DNA from: Phycisphaerales bacterium
Lineage (GTDB): Bacteria > Planctomycetota > Phycisphaerae > Phycisphaerales > UBA1924
NCBI GenBank assembly: GCA_947459215.1
Contig: CANHCQ010000003.1
Coordinates: 62,001-126,000, forward strand
DNA length: 64,000 nucleotides
Direction of reading: 5' to 3'
The notes under the pieces are model-generated. The model made no database searches. It saw only the letters and a program-made list of their open reading frames with translations, and had not been told where the DNA came from. How positions within the stretch are numbered: the stretch's first letter is position 1; the number at the start of each line of letters is the position of its first letter. The position numbers and the translations under genes were made by a program. This document shows, in pieces, positions 48,937 through 58,414 of the stretch.

Positions 48937-50676
48937 TTGGACCGCCTCTTCGACCAACGCCGTTACCTGATCCCGTTCCGATCGACGCTGCTGCCGCAGA
49001 TCTTTACGGACACGCTCGTCATCGGTGCCGGGGTTGCCGGCCTGCGGGCCGCGGTCGCCGCCAGCGAGCACGGCGATGTCATCGTTCTCTCGAAGGGCGA
49101 TCTCAAGTCCACCAACACGGCGTGGGCTCAGGGCGGCATCGCCGCGGTGCTCACCACCGACGACTCCACCGAGTCGCACGTGCAGGACACGCTGGTCGCC
49201 GGGGCGGGGCTCTGCGATCATGACGCCGTGCGGGCGATCGTCGAGCACGGGCCTCGGAGTCTGCGGCAGCTCATGTCCTGGGGCATGCGGCTCGACACCA
49301 ACGCCGAGGGCGAGCTCGCCGTCGGACGCGAGGGTGGGCACAGCGCCAGCCGCATCGTCCACACCGACGGCGACGCGACCGGACGCGAGCTGCAGCGCTG
49401 CCTGGTCGAGAAAGTCCGCAACACCACCGGCGTCCGCCTCTTCGAGAACTGCTTCGCGCTCGATCTCATCACACCGGGTAACGAGCCGGGCTCGCCGGTC
49501 ATGGGCGCGATCACGTACCACCCCAAGTATGGCCTGCAGATGATTTGGGCGAAAGCCACCATACTCGCCAGCGGCGGCGCGGGCGTGCTCTTCCGCGAGA
49601 CCACCAACCCAGCCCAGGCGACCGCCGACGGCCTCGCCATGGCCTACCGCGCCGGTGCCACCGTCAGCGACATGGCGTTCGTGCAGTTCCATCCGACAAC
49701 GTTGTATCTGCCCGGTGCCATGCGTTGGCTGATCACCGAGGCCGTGCGCGGCGAGGGTGCGTACCTGCTCGACTCCTCGCACTACCGCTTCATGCTGGAT
49801 GTGCATCCGCTGGCGGAACTCGCCCCCCGCGACGTCGTCAGCCGCGCCATCGTGCGGCAGATCGCCAAACAGGCCTCGGCCGCGGGCGGCAGTCATGTGT
49901 GGCTTGATTGCCGCCACATCAAGGGGTTCCAGAAGCGATTCCCGGGCATCTGTGCGCTGCTGAAGAAGTTTGACCTCGATCCGGCTGAGGATCTGATCCC
50001 CGTCCACCCGGCTGCCCACTACATGATCGGCGGCGTGCGTACGGATCTCGCCGGGCGGAGCGACGTGCCGGGGCTCTATGTGGTCGGCGAAGCCGCCAGC
50101 ACCGGCCTGCACGGCGCCAACCGACTCGCCAGCAACTCGCTGCTCGAGGGCCTCGTCATGGGCGAGATCGCCGGGCACACCTGCGCTGAGATGAAGGCCG
50201 CCAACGGCACGCAGACCACGAGGCCCAGCGGCTGGACGACCCCCGCCCGCCCCGCGCCCGTCTCGGTCATCAGCGATATCCGCCCCAGCGATCAGGGCGA
50301 GCTCGACCTCGACGACGTTCGCTCCAGCCTCCGCAGCGCCATGTGGAAGAACGTCGGCATCGAACGCAGCGGGGCCAAGCTCCACGACGTGGGCGACATG
50401 CTCGATTTCTGGGCTCGGTACACCCTCGACAAGATTTTCGACGAACCGGCGGGCTGGGAAGTGCAGAACATGTTGCTGGTCGGGGCGCTGGTTGGGCGAT
50501 CGGCGGCGTGGCGCAACGAGAGCCGCGGATGCCACACCCGGACGGACACCACGGACGCAAAGACGGACTATGAGGTTCACGATTGCTGGCGACGCGGGCG
50601 GGACAATGCCGAGACGGTGCCGGTGAGCACGGCTCCGGCCTCGGTCGTGGTCACGGGCAAGGGAGCGTTGGTGTGA
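48937..50676 (+). CDS. nadB: L-aspartate oxidase
   Basis: A 579-residue flavoprotein converting aspartate to iminoaspartate for NAD synthesis. FAD-binding start TLVIGAGVAGLRAAVAAS (about 26-44), SKGDLKSTNTAWAQGGIAAVL, QFHPTTLYLPG, ITEAVRGEGAYL and HPAAHYMIGGVRTDLAGR with the active-site His. The C-terminal helical domain includes LRSAMWKNVGIERSG. Start TTG 48937 (an in-frame start upstream of the FAD motif). The stop overlaps the next gene's GTG (GTGTGA), so translation is coupled. Confidence 0.95.
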   Translation: MDRLFDQRRYLIPFRSTLLPQIFTDTLVIGAGVAGLRAAVAASEHGDVIVLSKGDLKSTNTAWAQGGIAAVLTTDDSTESHVQDTLVAGAGLCDHDAVRAIVEHGPRSLRQLMSWGMRLDTNAEGELAVGREGGHSASRIVHTDGDATGRELQRCLVEKVRNTTGVRLFENCFALDLITPGNEPGSPVMGAITYHPKYGLQMIWAKATILASGGAGVLFRETTNPAQATADGLAMAYRAGATVSDMAFVQFHPTTLYLPGAMRWLITEAVRGEGAYLLDSSHYRFMLDVHPLAELAPRDVVSRAIVRQIAKQASAAGGSHVWLDCRHIKGFQKRFPGICALLKKFDLDPAEDLIPVHPAAHYMIGGVRTDLAGRSDVPGLYVVGEAASTGLHGANRLASNSLLEGLVMGEIAGHTCAEMKAANGTQTTRPSGWTTPARPAPVSVISDIRPSDQGELDLDDVRSSLRSAMWKNVGIERSGAKLHDVGDMLDFWARYTLDKIFDEPAGWEVQNMLLVGALVGRSAAWRNESRGCHTRTDTTDAKTDYEVHDCWRRGRDNAETVPVSTAPASVVVTGKGALV

Positions 50677-51329
50677 ACGTGTGCCGGGACGAGAACGCCG
50701 GACGAGATGGCTGGACGACTTCAGGGGCGACGTGGCGTCGTTCGCTTGGCATCGTGAAGTTCGTCGCGATCGCGACGACGCTGGCAATTGCAGGCTGCGA
50801 GACGCGATACATCCACTACAACCCGCCATTGGCGAATCTGCCCGGCGCACAGACGGGTATTCAGCCGGTGTACGGCGAAGACTTCGCCGTGCTTGACGCG
50901 GCCACGAGCAAGACCGCGACGAGTGAGCCGGTGATCGAGAACCCGGACGGGACGAAGACACTGATCAGCCGCAATGCACGGGATCTGATCTTTCATATCG
51001 CGACGACGATGCGCGAGGATGATGAGAAGACGTTCACCGAGCAGGTTCTCAGCGAGATGACGCGGGATGAGTTCTATCAGCGCGGCCACGACCCCAGCTT
51101 GGCGTTTCGCGAGCTCAAGCGGCGGCGCCGCGATGTGGAGCAGGTCTTCAAGGTGCTGCCGCAGGGCGATCTGACGCCCGGCGTTCGGTACGAAGTCGTT
51201 GGGCCCAACATTTTTCGCGTGCGGCAGCATTACCTCGATCCACAGGAGTACCCATGGGTCGGGTTTGATATGAGGCTGGAAGGTTCCAACTGGAAGCTGC
51301 GGTGGTTTGTGCCCAATGACGGGCAGTGA
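50673..51329 (+). CDS. Putative lipoprotein of unknown function
   Basis: A 218-residue protein. After a polar 30-residue lead comes GIVKFVAIATTLAIAGC, a signal with lipobox AIAGC. The mature part contains RYIHYNPPLANLPGAQTG, a basic stretch (LAFRELKRRRRDVEQVF) and a terminal beta segment (WVGFDMRLEGSNWKLRWFVP). I do not recognise the family. GTG 50673 overlaps the nadB stop codon; a later start nearer the signal is possible. Convergent with a DUF2007-type gene. Confidence 0.65.
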   Translation: MNVCRDENAGRDGWTTSGATWRRSLGIVKFVAIATTLAIAGCETRYIHYNPPLANLPGAQTGIQPVYGEDFAVLDAATSKTATSEPVIENPDGTKTLISRNARDLIFHIATTMREDDEKTFTEQVLSEMTRDEFYQRGHDPSLAFRELKRRRRDVEQVFKVLPQGDLTPGVRYEVVGPNIFRVRQHYLDPQEYPWVGFDMRLEGSNWKLRWFVPNDGQ

Positions 51330-51354
51330 TTGGGTCAACGACGATTCTCGTCGA

Positions 51355-51762
51355 TCAGACGAGGCGGCCAGTGGCGACCCAAACGGCCCACAGGGCCATC
51401 GCGAACGCGACGACGGCCAGCCCCCAGCGCGTGAGCCATTCCAATACGAACGGCCGAGGCTCGTCGTCGAGCTGTTTCTGGGCCGCGTCGGGTAGCGATC
51501 CGACCTCCACCTGTTTCCAGTCGATGTCGACGGATTCGGAACGGGCCTCTCGTAGGGCCTCTCTCGCGCTGTCAAGGTCGTCGCGCCGGACGCAGACGCG
51601 GAAGGGCAGCGATCCTGCGACTTCCCATTGGAGCGTCATTCCTGCGTTGGCGAAGGTAAAGGCGGGGATGCCGCGGTCTTTGAGGACGCCGATCATGATC
51701 GAAGCCTCGAACTCGCTTCGGGCGTTCGTGAGATCGACGAGGCTGTCGGGATCGTTGGGCAT
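51355..51762 (-). CDS. DUF2007-like signal-transducing protein with C-terminal membrane helix
   Basis: A 135-residue protein: LVDLTNARSEFEASIMIGVLKDRGIPAFTF and FRVCVRRDDLDSAREALREAR match the DUF2007 (putative signal-transducing) domain, followed by one C-terminal transmembrane helix (WGLAVVAFAMALWAVWVATG). It is 44 bp downstream of the secretin-like gene in the same direction. Role unknown. Start ATG 51762. Confidence 0.75.
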   Translation of the reverse strand: MPNDPDSLVDLTNARSEFEASIMIGVLKDRGIPAFTFANAGMTLQWEVAGSLPFRVCVRRDDLDSAREALREARSESVDIDWKQVEVGSLPDAAQKQLDDEPRPFVLEWLTRWGLAVVAFAMALWAVWVATGRLV

Positions 51763-51806
51763 GGGCGCGGATCGCCGGGCGTGCGACGCCGCCGAACGCC
51801 CGGCGG

Positions 51807-52745
51807 CTACTTCTTGGATGCTTCGGCGGCGGTATCGGATTCGGGTGCGGGCTTCACTGTTCCGGTCTGCAGGACACCGCTGGTGCGTTTGGGCTCGAAG
51901 GAGACGATGCGTTTGCCGTCGGGGCCTTTCTCGACCCGCATGTTGGCGGCGGGGACGAAGGGGTATCCGGCGAGCTGACGGTGGACGTAGTCGGGAGCGG
52001 TGACGATGAGCTGCTGCTTGTAGTAGCGAATGTTGGCCGCGGAGCCGCCGTTGGCGGTCCATTGGTCGGACTCGATGAGTTCGGTGATGAGGCGAATGAC
52101 CTCGTCGGCGCGTTCCTGCTCGGTGGGGCCCTGCTGGTTGTTCTGATTCTGATTGCCGCCGCTGAAGGGACTCTGTCCGCCGCCACCGCCGCCGGAGCTT
52201 GCGGCCTGCAGCGAGGAGTTCAGGTCGAACTGCGGGACGTCGGAGTAGTCACGGACGACAAGCAGCAGATCGCTGATGTCGTAGATCTCGATGCGGCGAG
52301 TGCGGTTGAGGAACTCCTTGGTGCCGACCTCGATCGTGCCTTCTTCGGTAAGCTGCCACGAGTTGCCGCCGAGGGTGCCATCGACCTGAGCCTGAGCGAG
52401 GGCTCGCTCGAGGATCGAGAGAGCAGGCTGGTTTTCGGCCTTGAAGTTGATCAGGGCTTCCTTGTCAAGGCCGTTGGGATTGCGGTCGTCGCGCCACCCG
52501 ATGTCCATCGACGTGCCGGTGACGTCGAGGAGGTTCTTCATGACAGACTCGAGCGGAACCTGGTTGTACTCGACGCTCATGATCTTCATCATGCGGCCGA
52601 GGGAATCGGCGTGGCGTCGCGTCGCGCCCCACGGCTGAGCGCTGTCGCTGATGCGGGGGCTTTGCAACTGCGCATCCACCGAGAGCACAGCGCCCGTCGC
52701 GAGCACGAGCGAGACACAAACCACGCTGAAAGACTTCATCGCCAT
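51807..52745 (-). CDS. Exported protein with secretin N-terminal (STN-like) features
   Basis: A 312-residue exported protein: signal peptide MAMKSFSVVCVSLVLATGAVLSVDA, an STN-like segment (EYNQVPLESVMKNLLDVTGTSMDIGWRDD), EGTIEVGTKEFLNRTRRIEIYDISDLL as in type II/III secretion or pilus secretin N-domains, a Gly/Asn/Gln-rich linker (SSGGGGGGQSPFSGGNQNQN) and a second N-domain-like region (DEVIRLITELIESDQW). It ends before any secretin pore. It may be a stand-alone secretin N-domain protein, typical of planctomycete exported proteins. Start ATG 52745. Confidence 0.75.
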   Translation of the reverse strand: MAMKSFSVVCVSLVLATGAVLSVDAQLQSPRISDSAQPWGATRRHADSLGRMMKIMSVEYNQVPLESVMKNLLDVTGTSMDIGWRDDRNPNGLDKEALINFKAENQPALSILERALAQAQVDGTLGGNSWQLTEEGTIEVGTKEFLNRTRRIEIYDISDLLLVVRDYSDVPQFDLNSSLQAASSGGGGGGQSPFSGGNQNQNNQQGPTEQERADEVIRLITELIESDQWTANGGSAANIRYYKQQLIVTAPDYVHRQLAGYPFVPAANMRVEKGPDGKRIVSFEPKRTSGVLQTGTVKPAPESDTAAEASKK

Positions 52746-52900
52746 TGCGCACGCTCCTGCCGCCCACAAACCGCACCCAACTCGGCCTGCCAGGCGCCGA
52801 GACTTCATTCTATTCGACGGGGGAATACCGATCGGGTTCCGAAATCCGGCGCATGCGGCGTGTCTGGCGATGCGGGACGCCCATCGCCATTTCGAGTCCA

Positions 52901-52975
52901 TGGAGCCACCTCAGGGATTTGAACCCTGGACCTATGCTTTACGAAAGCATCGCTCTACCGCTGAGCTAAGGTGGC
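52901..52975 (-). tRNA. tRNA-Thr (CGT)
   Basis: On the minus strand: acceptor GCCACCT with AGGTGGC, D-arm GCTCAGCGGTAGAGC, anticodon stem-loop ATGCT-TTCGTAA-AGCAT with anticodon CGT, T-arm CAGGGTTCAAATCCCTG, discriminator U and an encoded CCA end (52901-52903). Confidence 0.93.
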
Positions 52976-53006
52976 TTGATGTGACTTCCGAGGTGTCAGG
53001 AGGCCT

Positions 53007-54539
53007 TCAGGGGCCAGTTTCGGACGCTTCGGGACGGGAAGTATCGGCACGCCGGGGGGCTTTTTCCACTCGATTGCCTTCGCCGTCTTTTTCGGACGCG
53101 ACCCAGGCGGGCGGAGCAGCCAGAAGCCGCGGGGAAACAGGCTTCCAGGGCTTCCCGTCGGCGTAGCGGACGGAAATCTTCCTCCCGACCATGAGCCTTT
53201 CCAATTGACGACGACCGATCCTGGTCCGCAGGATCACGCTGTCACCCTCGTAGTCACGGGCGAGGACCTCACCCTGATTCTCGATCGCGGCGACGAGCTT
53301 GCCCTCGCGGAGGGGGACGGTGACGGCGAGCTCCTCGACCGGGCCGCGGGCGCCGGCGCGGATGCGGGTGGCGAGCTCGCGCTGACCCAACTGATCAAGC
53401 AGCGTGCCCTTCTTGGGCATCAGCGCACAGATGGGGATCGCTCCGGGGAGTCGCTGCTGCCAGATCAAGAGCTCGCGGTTGTCCTGGAGCTTGTCGGCCT
53501 TGTTGAGCAGCACGATGCGCTCCGGGGGCGACCATTCCTCGCCTTCGGCAAGCGATTCGCGAACCTCGTCGAGCAGCTCGTCGAGGGTCCTGCACACGGT
53601 CTGGTACTGCAGCTCGCATGCTGGGTCGGCGATGTCGAGCACGATGAGCAGAACATCGGCGTGGGTGGCTTCTTCGAGCGTGGCACGGAAGGCGGCGATC
53701 AGGTTGGTGGGCAAGTCGCGGACGAAGCCCACGGTGTCTGAGAGCATGACCGAGCTGCCGCCGGTGGAGTCGTCGGTGCGAACGTGCCACTCGCGGGTGC
53801 GGGTCATGAGCGTCGCGAAGAGGCGGTTGTCTGCGTACGCCCCGCCCGCGGTGAGCGAGTTAAAGAGCGTGCTCTTGCCGGCGTTGGTGTAGCCGACAAT
53901 TCCGACGGTGTAGTGCTCGGCCCGGCGGGCCTGGACCTCGCGGCGTTTGCGGGCCTGGATGGCCTTGATCTCAGCAGAAAGATCGTCACGGCGGCGTTGG
54001 ACGAGACGCCGATCGATCTCGAGCTGCTGCTCACCGGGACCTCGGGTGCCGATGCCGCCGATGCCGCCGACGCCGACGATGCGTTCGAGGTGGGTCCACA
54101 TGGCGCGCAGACGCGGAAAAGTGTACTCGAGCTGGGCGAGTTCAACCTGGAGCTGGGCTTCGGCGCTGGTGGCGCGGCTGGCGAAGATGTCGAGGATGAG
54201 CTCGGAGCGATCGATTACCTTCCGCCCCACCACTTCCTCGATCTTGGCGATCTGCTTGGGGGAGAGGTCGTGATCGAAGATGACCGTCGAAGCGCGAAGC
54301 TCCTCACAGAGCGCCTTCAGCTCGTTGATCTTGCCGGTGCCCATGTAGGTGCCGGCCACGGGCTTGGGGAGATTCTGGGTGAGTTCTCCGACGACGATCG
54401 CGCCTCCCTGCTCGGCAAGGGCACGGAGCTCGCCGAAGGGGTCGGACTTGTCGAAGTTGGAGTCGGGCAGACGGACCGCGCAGAGGACGGCACGCTCGGA
54501 TTGCACCTGAATTCCGGTGCGTTCGGTTGGTTGTGGCAT
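53007..54539 (-). CDS. hflX: Ribosome-associated GTPase HflX
   Basis: A 510-residue GTPase. N-terminal HflX domain with GTGKINELKALCEEL, VIFDHDLSPKQ, DRSELILDIFASRATSAEAQLQVELAQL and the flexible GVGGIGGIGTRGPGEQQLE; G domain about 245-410 with GYTNAGKSTLFN (P-loop), TVGFVRDLPTNLI (switch II) and NKADKL. HflX splits stalled or hibernating ribosomes. A C-terminal tail of about 40 hydrophilic residues is added. The start is ATG 54539. Confidence 0.94.
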   Translation of the reverse strand: MPQPTERTGIQVQSERAVLCAVRLPDSNFDKSDPFGELRALAEQGGAIVVGELTQNLPKPVAGTYMGTGKINELKALCEELRASTVIFDHDLSPKQIAKIEEVVGRKVIDRSELILDIFASRATSAEAQLQVELAQLEYTFPRLRAMWTHLERIVGVGGIGGIGTRGPGEQQLEIDRRLVQRRRDDLSAEIKAIQARKRREVQARRAEHYTVGIVGYTNAGKSTLFNSLTAGGAYADNRLFATLMTRTREWHVRTDDSTGGSSVMLSDTVGFVRDLPTNLIAAFRATLEEATHADVLLIVLDIADPACELQYQTVCRTLDELLDEVRESLAEGEEWSPPERIVLLNKADKLQDNRELLIWQQRLPGAIPICALMPKKGTLLDQLGQRELATRIRAGARGPVEELAVTVPLREGKLVAAIENQGEVLARDYEGDSVILRTRIGRRQLERLMVGRKISVRYADGKPWKPVSPRLLAAPPAWVASEKDGEGNRVEKAPRRADTSRPEASETGP

Positions 54540-54876
54540 ACAGAAAAGTTCCGGTCTCGGGCGGCTCGCTCGGGAACAGCCCGCATGGGTTGGCTGAAGA
54601 AGGCAGCGTCGGGCGAAGGACCCTCCGCCGCAGAAAAGACCTGTCGAACCGGCACAAAGCCCGAACCGCACAGGTCACACATCGTCGAACTTCTTCAGAA
54701 CTTGCCCATGGCGCCGAAACCTCCGGGGCCAGTATAGGAATGAAGTGTGTTGGAGGCGACGGCGGCGGACGGAAGAGCGAATCCGACGCATCCCTAGCAT
54801 CTTCGGCGAACGTATGGAATCACACGCATCAGGACACGGAATCTGCGTGTCGCGGATGCAGGAAAGGAACTCGGGA

Positions 54877-56703
54877 ATGTCAGTCTCTTCTCGCGCGAGC
54901 GTCCAGCTCTCGACCCGGACCGCCAGCCCCACCACTGCCGTCCGACCGCCGACGAGTTGGTTCCGTATGTCGCTCGTCGGCGTGCTGGCGGCGGCCGTCG
55001 CCGGCTCGACGATTGCACTGACGCAGAAGCCCGCGGAGCTTCAGTTCTTCGATCCGATCATCGATGTGAAGACCACGCTGTCGGGCCTCTATGTCGAGAA
55101 GCTCACCGACGAGCAACTCAAGAAGATGCAGGAGGGCGCGATCAACGGCATGATCGACGCGCTCGGCGATCCGTACACCGTCTTCGTGCCCGGCGACAAG
55201 GTCGGCAATTTCAACAAGGACCTGACCGGCGAGTACGTGGGTATCGGCGCGTCGATCAACATCCGGGACGGCTGGCTGACAATCGTGTCGCCGCTGGAAG
55301 ACTCGCCCGCGTACCGCGCCGGGATCATGGCCGACGACCGGGTGATCGAGATCGACGGCAAGACGACGCAGGGGCTCTCTGCCGACGAGTGCATTGCGAA
55401 GCTGATCGGTGTCGCGGGCACGAAGGTGAACATCATCATCGAGCGCAAGGGTGAGAAGATCCCGATGACGCTCACCAGGGCCCCAATCAAGACGCGTTCG
55501 GTCAAGGGCGTACACCGCCTCGAGACGGACGCCGAGAAGTGGGACTTCAAGATCGATCCGGTGCGCCGCGTCGGATACGTGCGGCTCACGCAGTTCACGC
55601 CCGGTTGTGCCGAGGAGATCCTCAACGCCTTGCTCGACGCCGGCGCCACCGAAACCGACCCGAATAAGCGGATGCAGGGCCTGATCCTTGACCTTCGCGA
55701 TAATGGCGGCGGCGTTCTCGAAGAAGCGATCGCGATCGCCGACTTGTTCCTCACCGAGGGCACGATCGTGAGCACGCGGGGCCGCTCGTTCCCGGAACGG
55801 GTCGCGAAAGCGATCGACAAGGGGACGCTGCCGAACATCCCGCTGGCGGTACTGGTGAACGGTTCCTCGGCCAGCGCCAGCGAGGTTCTTGCCGGCGCCC
55901 TGGTTGAGAACAACCGTGCGATCGCGATCGGCACGCGTTCGTTCGGAAAGGGAAGCGTGCAGAGCGTCCGCAAGCTGCCCAACGGCAACGGCGCTGAGAT
56001 CAAGATCACCGAGCAGGGCTACTACCTCCCCACCGGAAAGAGCATCACCCGCAAGGACACCAGCGCCGAATGGGGAGTGGACCCGACCAAGGGCTACTTC
56101 GTGCCGATGACCGACCGGGAACTCATCGAGATGTACCGCGTGCGGCGCGAACTGGAGATCATCCGAGCCGGCGGCGGAGCGGGCGGCGGCGCGAACGGCG
56201 CTGCCACGCCGACGGAGCAGGACTGGAGCAACCCGGACTGGATCCTGTCGTTCCTCAAGGACCCGCAGCTTTCTGCGGCGGTCAAGGCGGTGCAGGGGAA
56301 GATCGACACCGGCGAGTGGAAGACTACCGGCAAAGAGGGCGTCATCGGTGCACAGATCGCATTCGACGAACTGACGCGTGCCCGTCGCCTGCAGCAGCAG
56401 CTTGAGCGCGAGATGATCCGTGTCGATCGGCGTATCGAAGCGCTGGAAACGGCGAGCGGCGATCTGGCCAAGGCGAAGGTCGGGGACCTGTGGGCCCAGG
56501 ACACCGACCTGACTGGTGGCAAGATGCAGATCACCGACAAAGACGGAAAGGTGATCGCGACGCTGGAGATCACCGGGAACAACCTGCAGCGATGGCTCAT
56601 CGACGCCGACGTGAAGAAGCCGGAGCCTCAGACGCCCGAGGGCGAGGGCAAGCCGGTGGCGGCGAATCCGGCTGAGTCTCCCACGAAACCCAAGACGCCC
56701 TGA
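54877..56703 (+). CDS. S41-family C-terminal processing protease (Ctp/Prc-like)
   Basis: A 608-residue membrane-anchored protease: signal anchor SLVGVLAAAVAGSTIALTQ (about 28-50), PDZ domain (about 110-195) with GEYVGIGASINIRDGWLTIVS and SPAYRAGIMADDRVIEIDG, then the S41 fold with LILDLRDNGGGVLEEAI, NGSSASASEVLAGAL (catalytic Ser) and SFGKGSVQSV (catalytic Lys). A C-terminal extension of about 150 residues includes a coiled-coil-like helix and a Pro/Lys-rich tail. It should cleave C-terminal tails of envelope proteins. ATG 54877 has GGAAAGGAAC upstream. Followed 4 bp later by tsaD. Confidence 0.9.
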   Translation: MSVSSRASVQLSTRTASPTTAVRPPTSWFRMSLVGVLAAAVAGSTIALTQKPAELQFFDPIIDVKTTLSGLYVEKLTDEQLKKMQEGAINGMIDALGDPYTVFVPGDKVGNFNKDLTGEYVGIGASINIRDGWLTIVSPLEDSPAYRAGIMADDRVIEIDGKTTQGLSADECIAKLIGVAGTKVNIIIERKGEKIPMTLTRAPIKTRSVKGVHRLETDAEKWDFKIDPVRRVGYVRLTQFTPGCAEEILNALLDAGATETDPNKRMQGLILDLRDNGGGVLEEAIAIADLFLTEGTIVSTRGRSFPERVAKAIDKGTLPNIPLAVLVNGSSASASEVLAGALVENNRAIAIGTRSFGKGSVQSVRKLPNGNGAEIKITEQGYYLPTGKSITRKDTSAEWGVDPTKGYFVPMTDRELIEMYRVRRELEIIRAGGGAGGGANGAATPTEQDWSNPDWILSFLKDPQLSAAVKAVQGKIDTGEWKTTGKEGVIGAQIAFDELTRARRLQQQLEREMIRVDRRIEALETASGDLAKAKVGDLWAQDTDLTGGKMQITDKDGKVIATLEITGNNLQRWLIDADVKKPEPQTPEGEGKPVAANPAESPTKPKTP

Positions 56704-56707
56704 CGCC

Positions 56708-57832
56708 GTGGCTGCAGACGCGTTGATCCTCGGCATCGAGTCCTCGTGCGACGAAACCGCCGCCGCGGTCGTCGAGCGCGGCATGGTCGTGCGCTCGAGC
56801 GTGGTGGCAAGCCAGAACGAGATTCACACGAAGTACGGCGGCGTGGTTCCCGAACTGGCAAGCCGTGCACACATGGAGCGGATGCTGCCGGTGATCCGAC
56901 GGGCGATCGACGATGCCGGCGTCCGGCTTGATCAAATCGATGCGATCGCGGTTGGTCACAGGCCGGGGCTGATCGGCTCGCTACTGATTGGCGTGGCGGC
57001 CGCGAAGGCGTTGGCATGGTCGCTCGGGAAGCCGCTCGTCGGCGTGGATCATGTGCAGGCGCACTTGTACGCGGGAATGCTGGCGGAAGCAACGGACCGA
57101 GCGAGCAACGAAGCGACGCAGGTGAACTCAGAAGCCGCGGGGCTGTTCCCGGCGCTTGGTCTGGTCGTCTCGGGCGGGCACACGTCGATCTATCTGCTGC
57201 GATCCTGGCTGGAGTTGGAGCGGCTTGGAGCGACAATCGACGATGCGTTGGGCGAGGCGTATGACAAGGTCGCAACGATCCTCGGCGTGCCATTTCCTGG
57301 CGGGCCGAACCTCGACCGACTCGCTCAGTCACCAGGCGCGAACGACCGAATCGAGGACCTTCCGATCAGCCGGCTCGCGCCGACGTCGCTGGATTTCTCC
57401 TTTTCAGGCCTCAAGACCGCGATGCTGTATCAGGTGCGCGGGGTGCCGGAACATCCGGCTCACCGACGCGCCGATTCCCGCTATGTGCCCCCTCCGCCGC
57501 TGACCGACGAACGCCGGCGTGATCTGGCGGCCACCTTTCAACGGGCCGCGGTGCGAACGGTCACGCTGAAGCTCGAACGGACTTTGGATCAGCTGCGCCA
57601 ACGCGGCGTGCACCCCAAGTCACTGCTCACGGGCGGCGGCGTCACGGCAAACTCACGACTTCGAAGCGAGCTGTCCGTCTTCGCCCAGTCTCAGCGACTG
57701 GCGCTCGCCCTGCCGCGGATGGCGTACTGCGTGGACAACGCGGCGATGTTGGCGGGCTTGGCGTCCCACTATCTCAACGCGGGCCGCACCAACGACCTGT
57801 CGCTCGAGCCGGTGCCCACGACGGCGTGCTGA
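56708..57832 (+). CDS. tsaD: tRNA N6-adenosine threonylcarbamoyltransferase
   Basis: A 374-residue ASKHA-fold enzyme that transfers threonylcarbamoyl to A37 of ANN-decoding tRNAs, together with TsaB/TsaE. ILGIESSCDETAAAVVERG, GGVVPELASRAHMERMLP, VDHVQAHLYAGML (HxxxH metal ligands), VVSGGHTSIYLL, LGEAYDKVATILGVPFPGGPNLD, and CVDNAAMLAGL with the third metal ligand Asp. GHRPGLIGSLLIGV replaces the usual AGPGL form. The start is GTG 56708. The next gene starts 1 bp after the stop. Confidence 0.95.
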   Translation: MAADALILGIESSCDETAAAVVERGMVVRSSVVASQNEIHTKYGGVVPELASRAHMERMLPVIRRAIDDAGVRLDQIDAIAVGHRPGLIGSLLIGVAAAKALAWSLGKPLVGVDHVQAHLYAGMLAEATDRASNEATQVNSEAAGLFPALGLVVSGGHTSIYLLRSWLELERLGATIDDALGEAYDKVATILGVPFPGGPNLDRLAQSPGANDRIEDLPISRLAPTSLDFSFSGLKTAMLYQVRGVPEHPAHRRADSRYVPPPPLTDERRRDLAATFQRAAVRTVTLKLERTLDQLRQRGVHPKSLLTGGGVTANSRLRSELSVFAQSQRLALALPRMAYCVDNAAMLAGLASHYLNAGRTNDLSLEPVPTTAC

Positions 57833-57833
57833 C

Positions 57834-58406
57834 ATGAACAGGCCGCCTACACCATCCTCGAGCGGAGTCCGCCGCGATGTCCCGGCGGAGCTGCTGCACC
57901 CGGCGGCGCTCAGCGACGAGGATCTATGGCGGAGCGTACGGCTGACCCGCGGGCGCGACGGTGGACCCGGTGGGCAGCATCGAAACAAGGTGGAGACCAA
58001 GGTCACGTTGCTGCACGAACCGACAGGGATCGAAGCGCAAGCTAGCGAACGCCGAAGCGCGGAGGACAACCGCAAGGTCGCATTCCTGCGGCTGCGTCTC
58101 GCCCTTGCGATACACGTCCGTCGGGCACCGATCGCTCGCGACGCATTCGGCGATGTCGCGAGCGATTTGTGGCGCAGCCGCACACGTGGCGGTGTCATCT
58201 CGTGCAATCCCTCGCACCGCGACTTCGCAACGCTGCTCGCCGAGGCGCTCGATGTCATCGACGTCTGCGGGCAGGACGCCAAGAAAGCAGCTCTTCGCCT
58301 GTCGGTCACGGCGAGCCAACTCATCAAGTTCGTGAAGGATCACCCGGCGGCGTTTGACATGTGGAACAAGGCACGACTGGATCGCGGCCTGCACGCGCTG
58401 AAGTAG
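57834..58406 (+). CDS. Peptide chain release factor-like GGQ protein
   Basis: A 190-residue protein: RDGGPGGQHRNKVETKVTL (GGQ about 44-46) is a release-factor domain 3, followed by LRLRLALAIHVRRA and a helical C-terminal half (FATLLAEALDVIDVCGQDAKKAALRLSV). It lacks the basic ArfB tail and the codon-recognition domains, so it resembles PrfH or other release-factor-like rescue factors rather than RF1/RF2. It starts 1 bp after tsaD and probably is co-transcribed with it. The substrate is presumably peptidyl-tRNA on stalled ribosomes (inferred). Confidence 0.82.
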   Translation: MNRPPTPSSSGVRRDVPAELLHPAALSDEDLWRSVRLTRGRDGGPGGQHRNKVETKVTLLHEPTGIEAQASERRSAEDNRKVAFLRLRLALAIHVRRAPIARDAFGDVASDLWRSRTRGGVISCNPSHRDFATLLAEALDVIDVCGQDAKKAALRLSVTASQLIKFVKDHPAAFDMWNKARLDRGLHALK

Positions 58407-58414
58407 CGTCCGGG

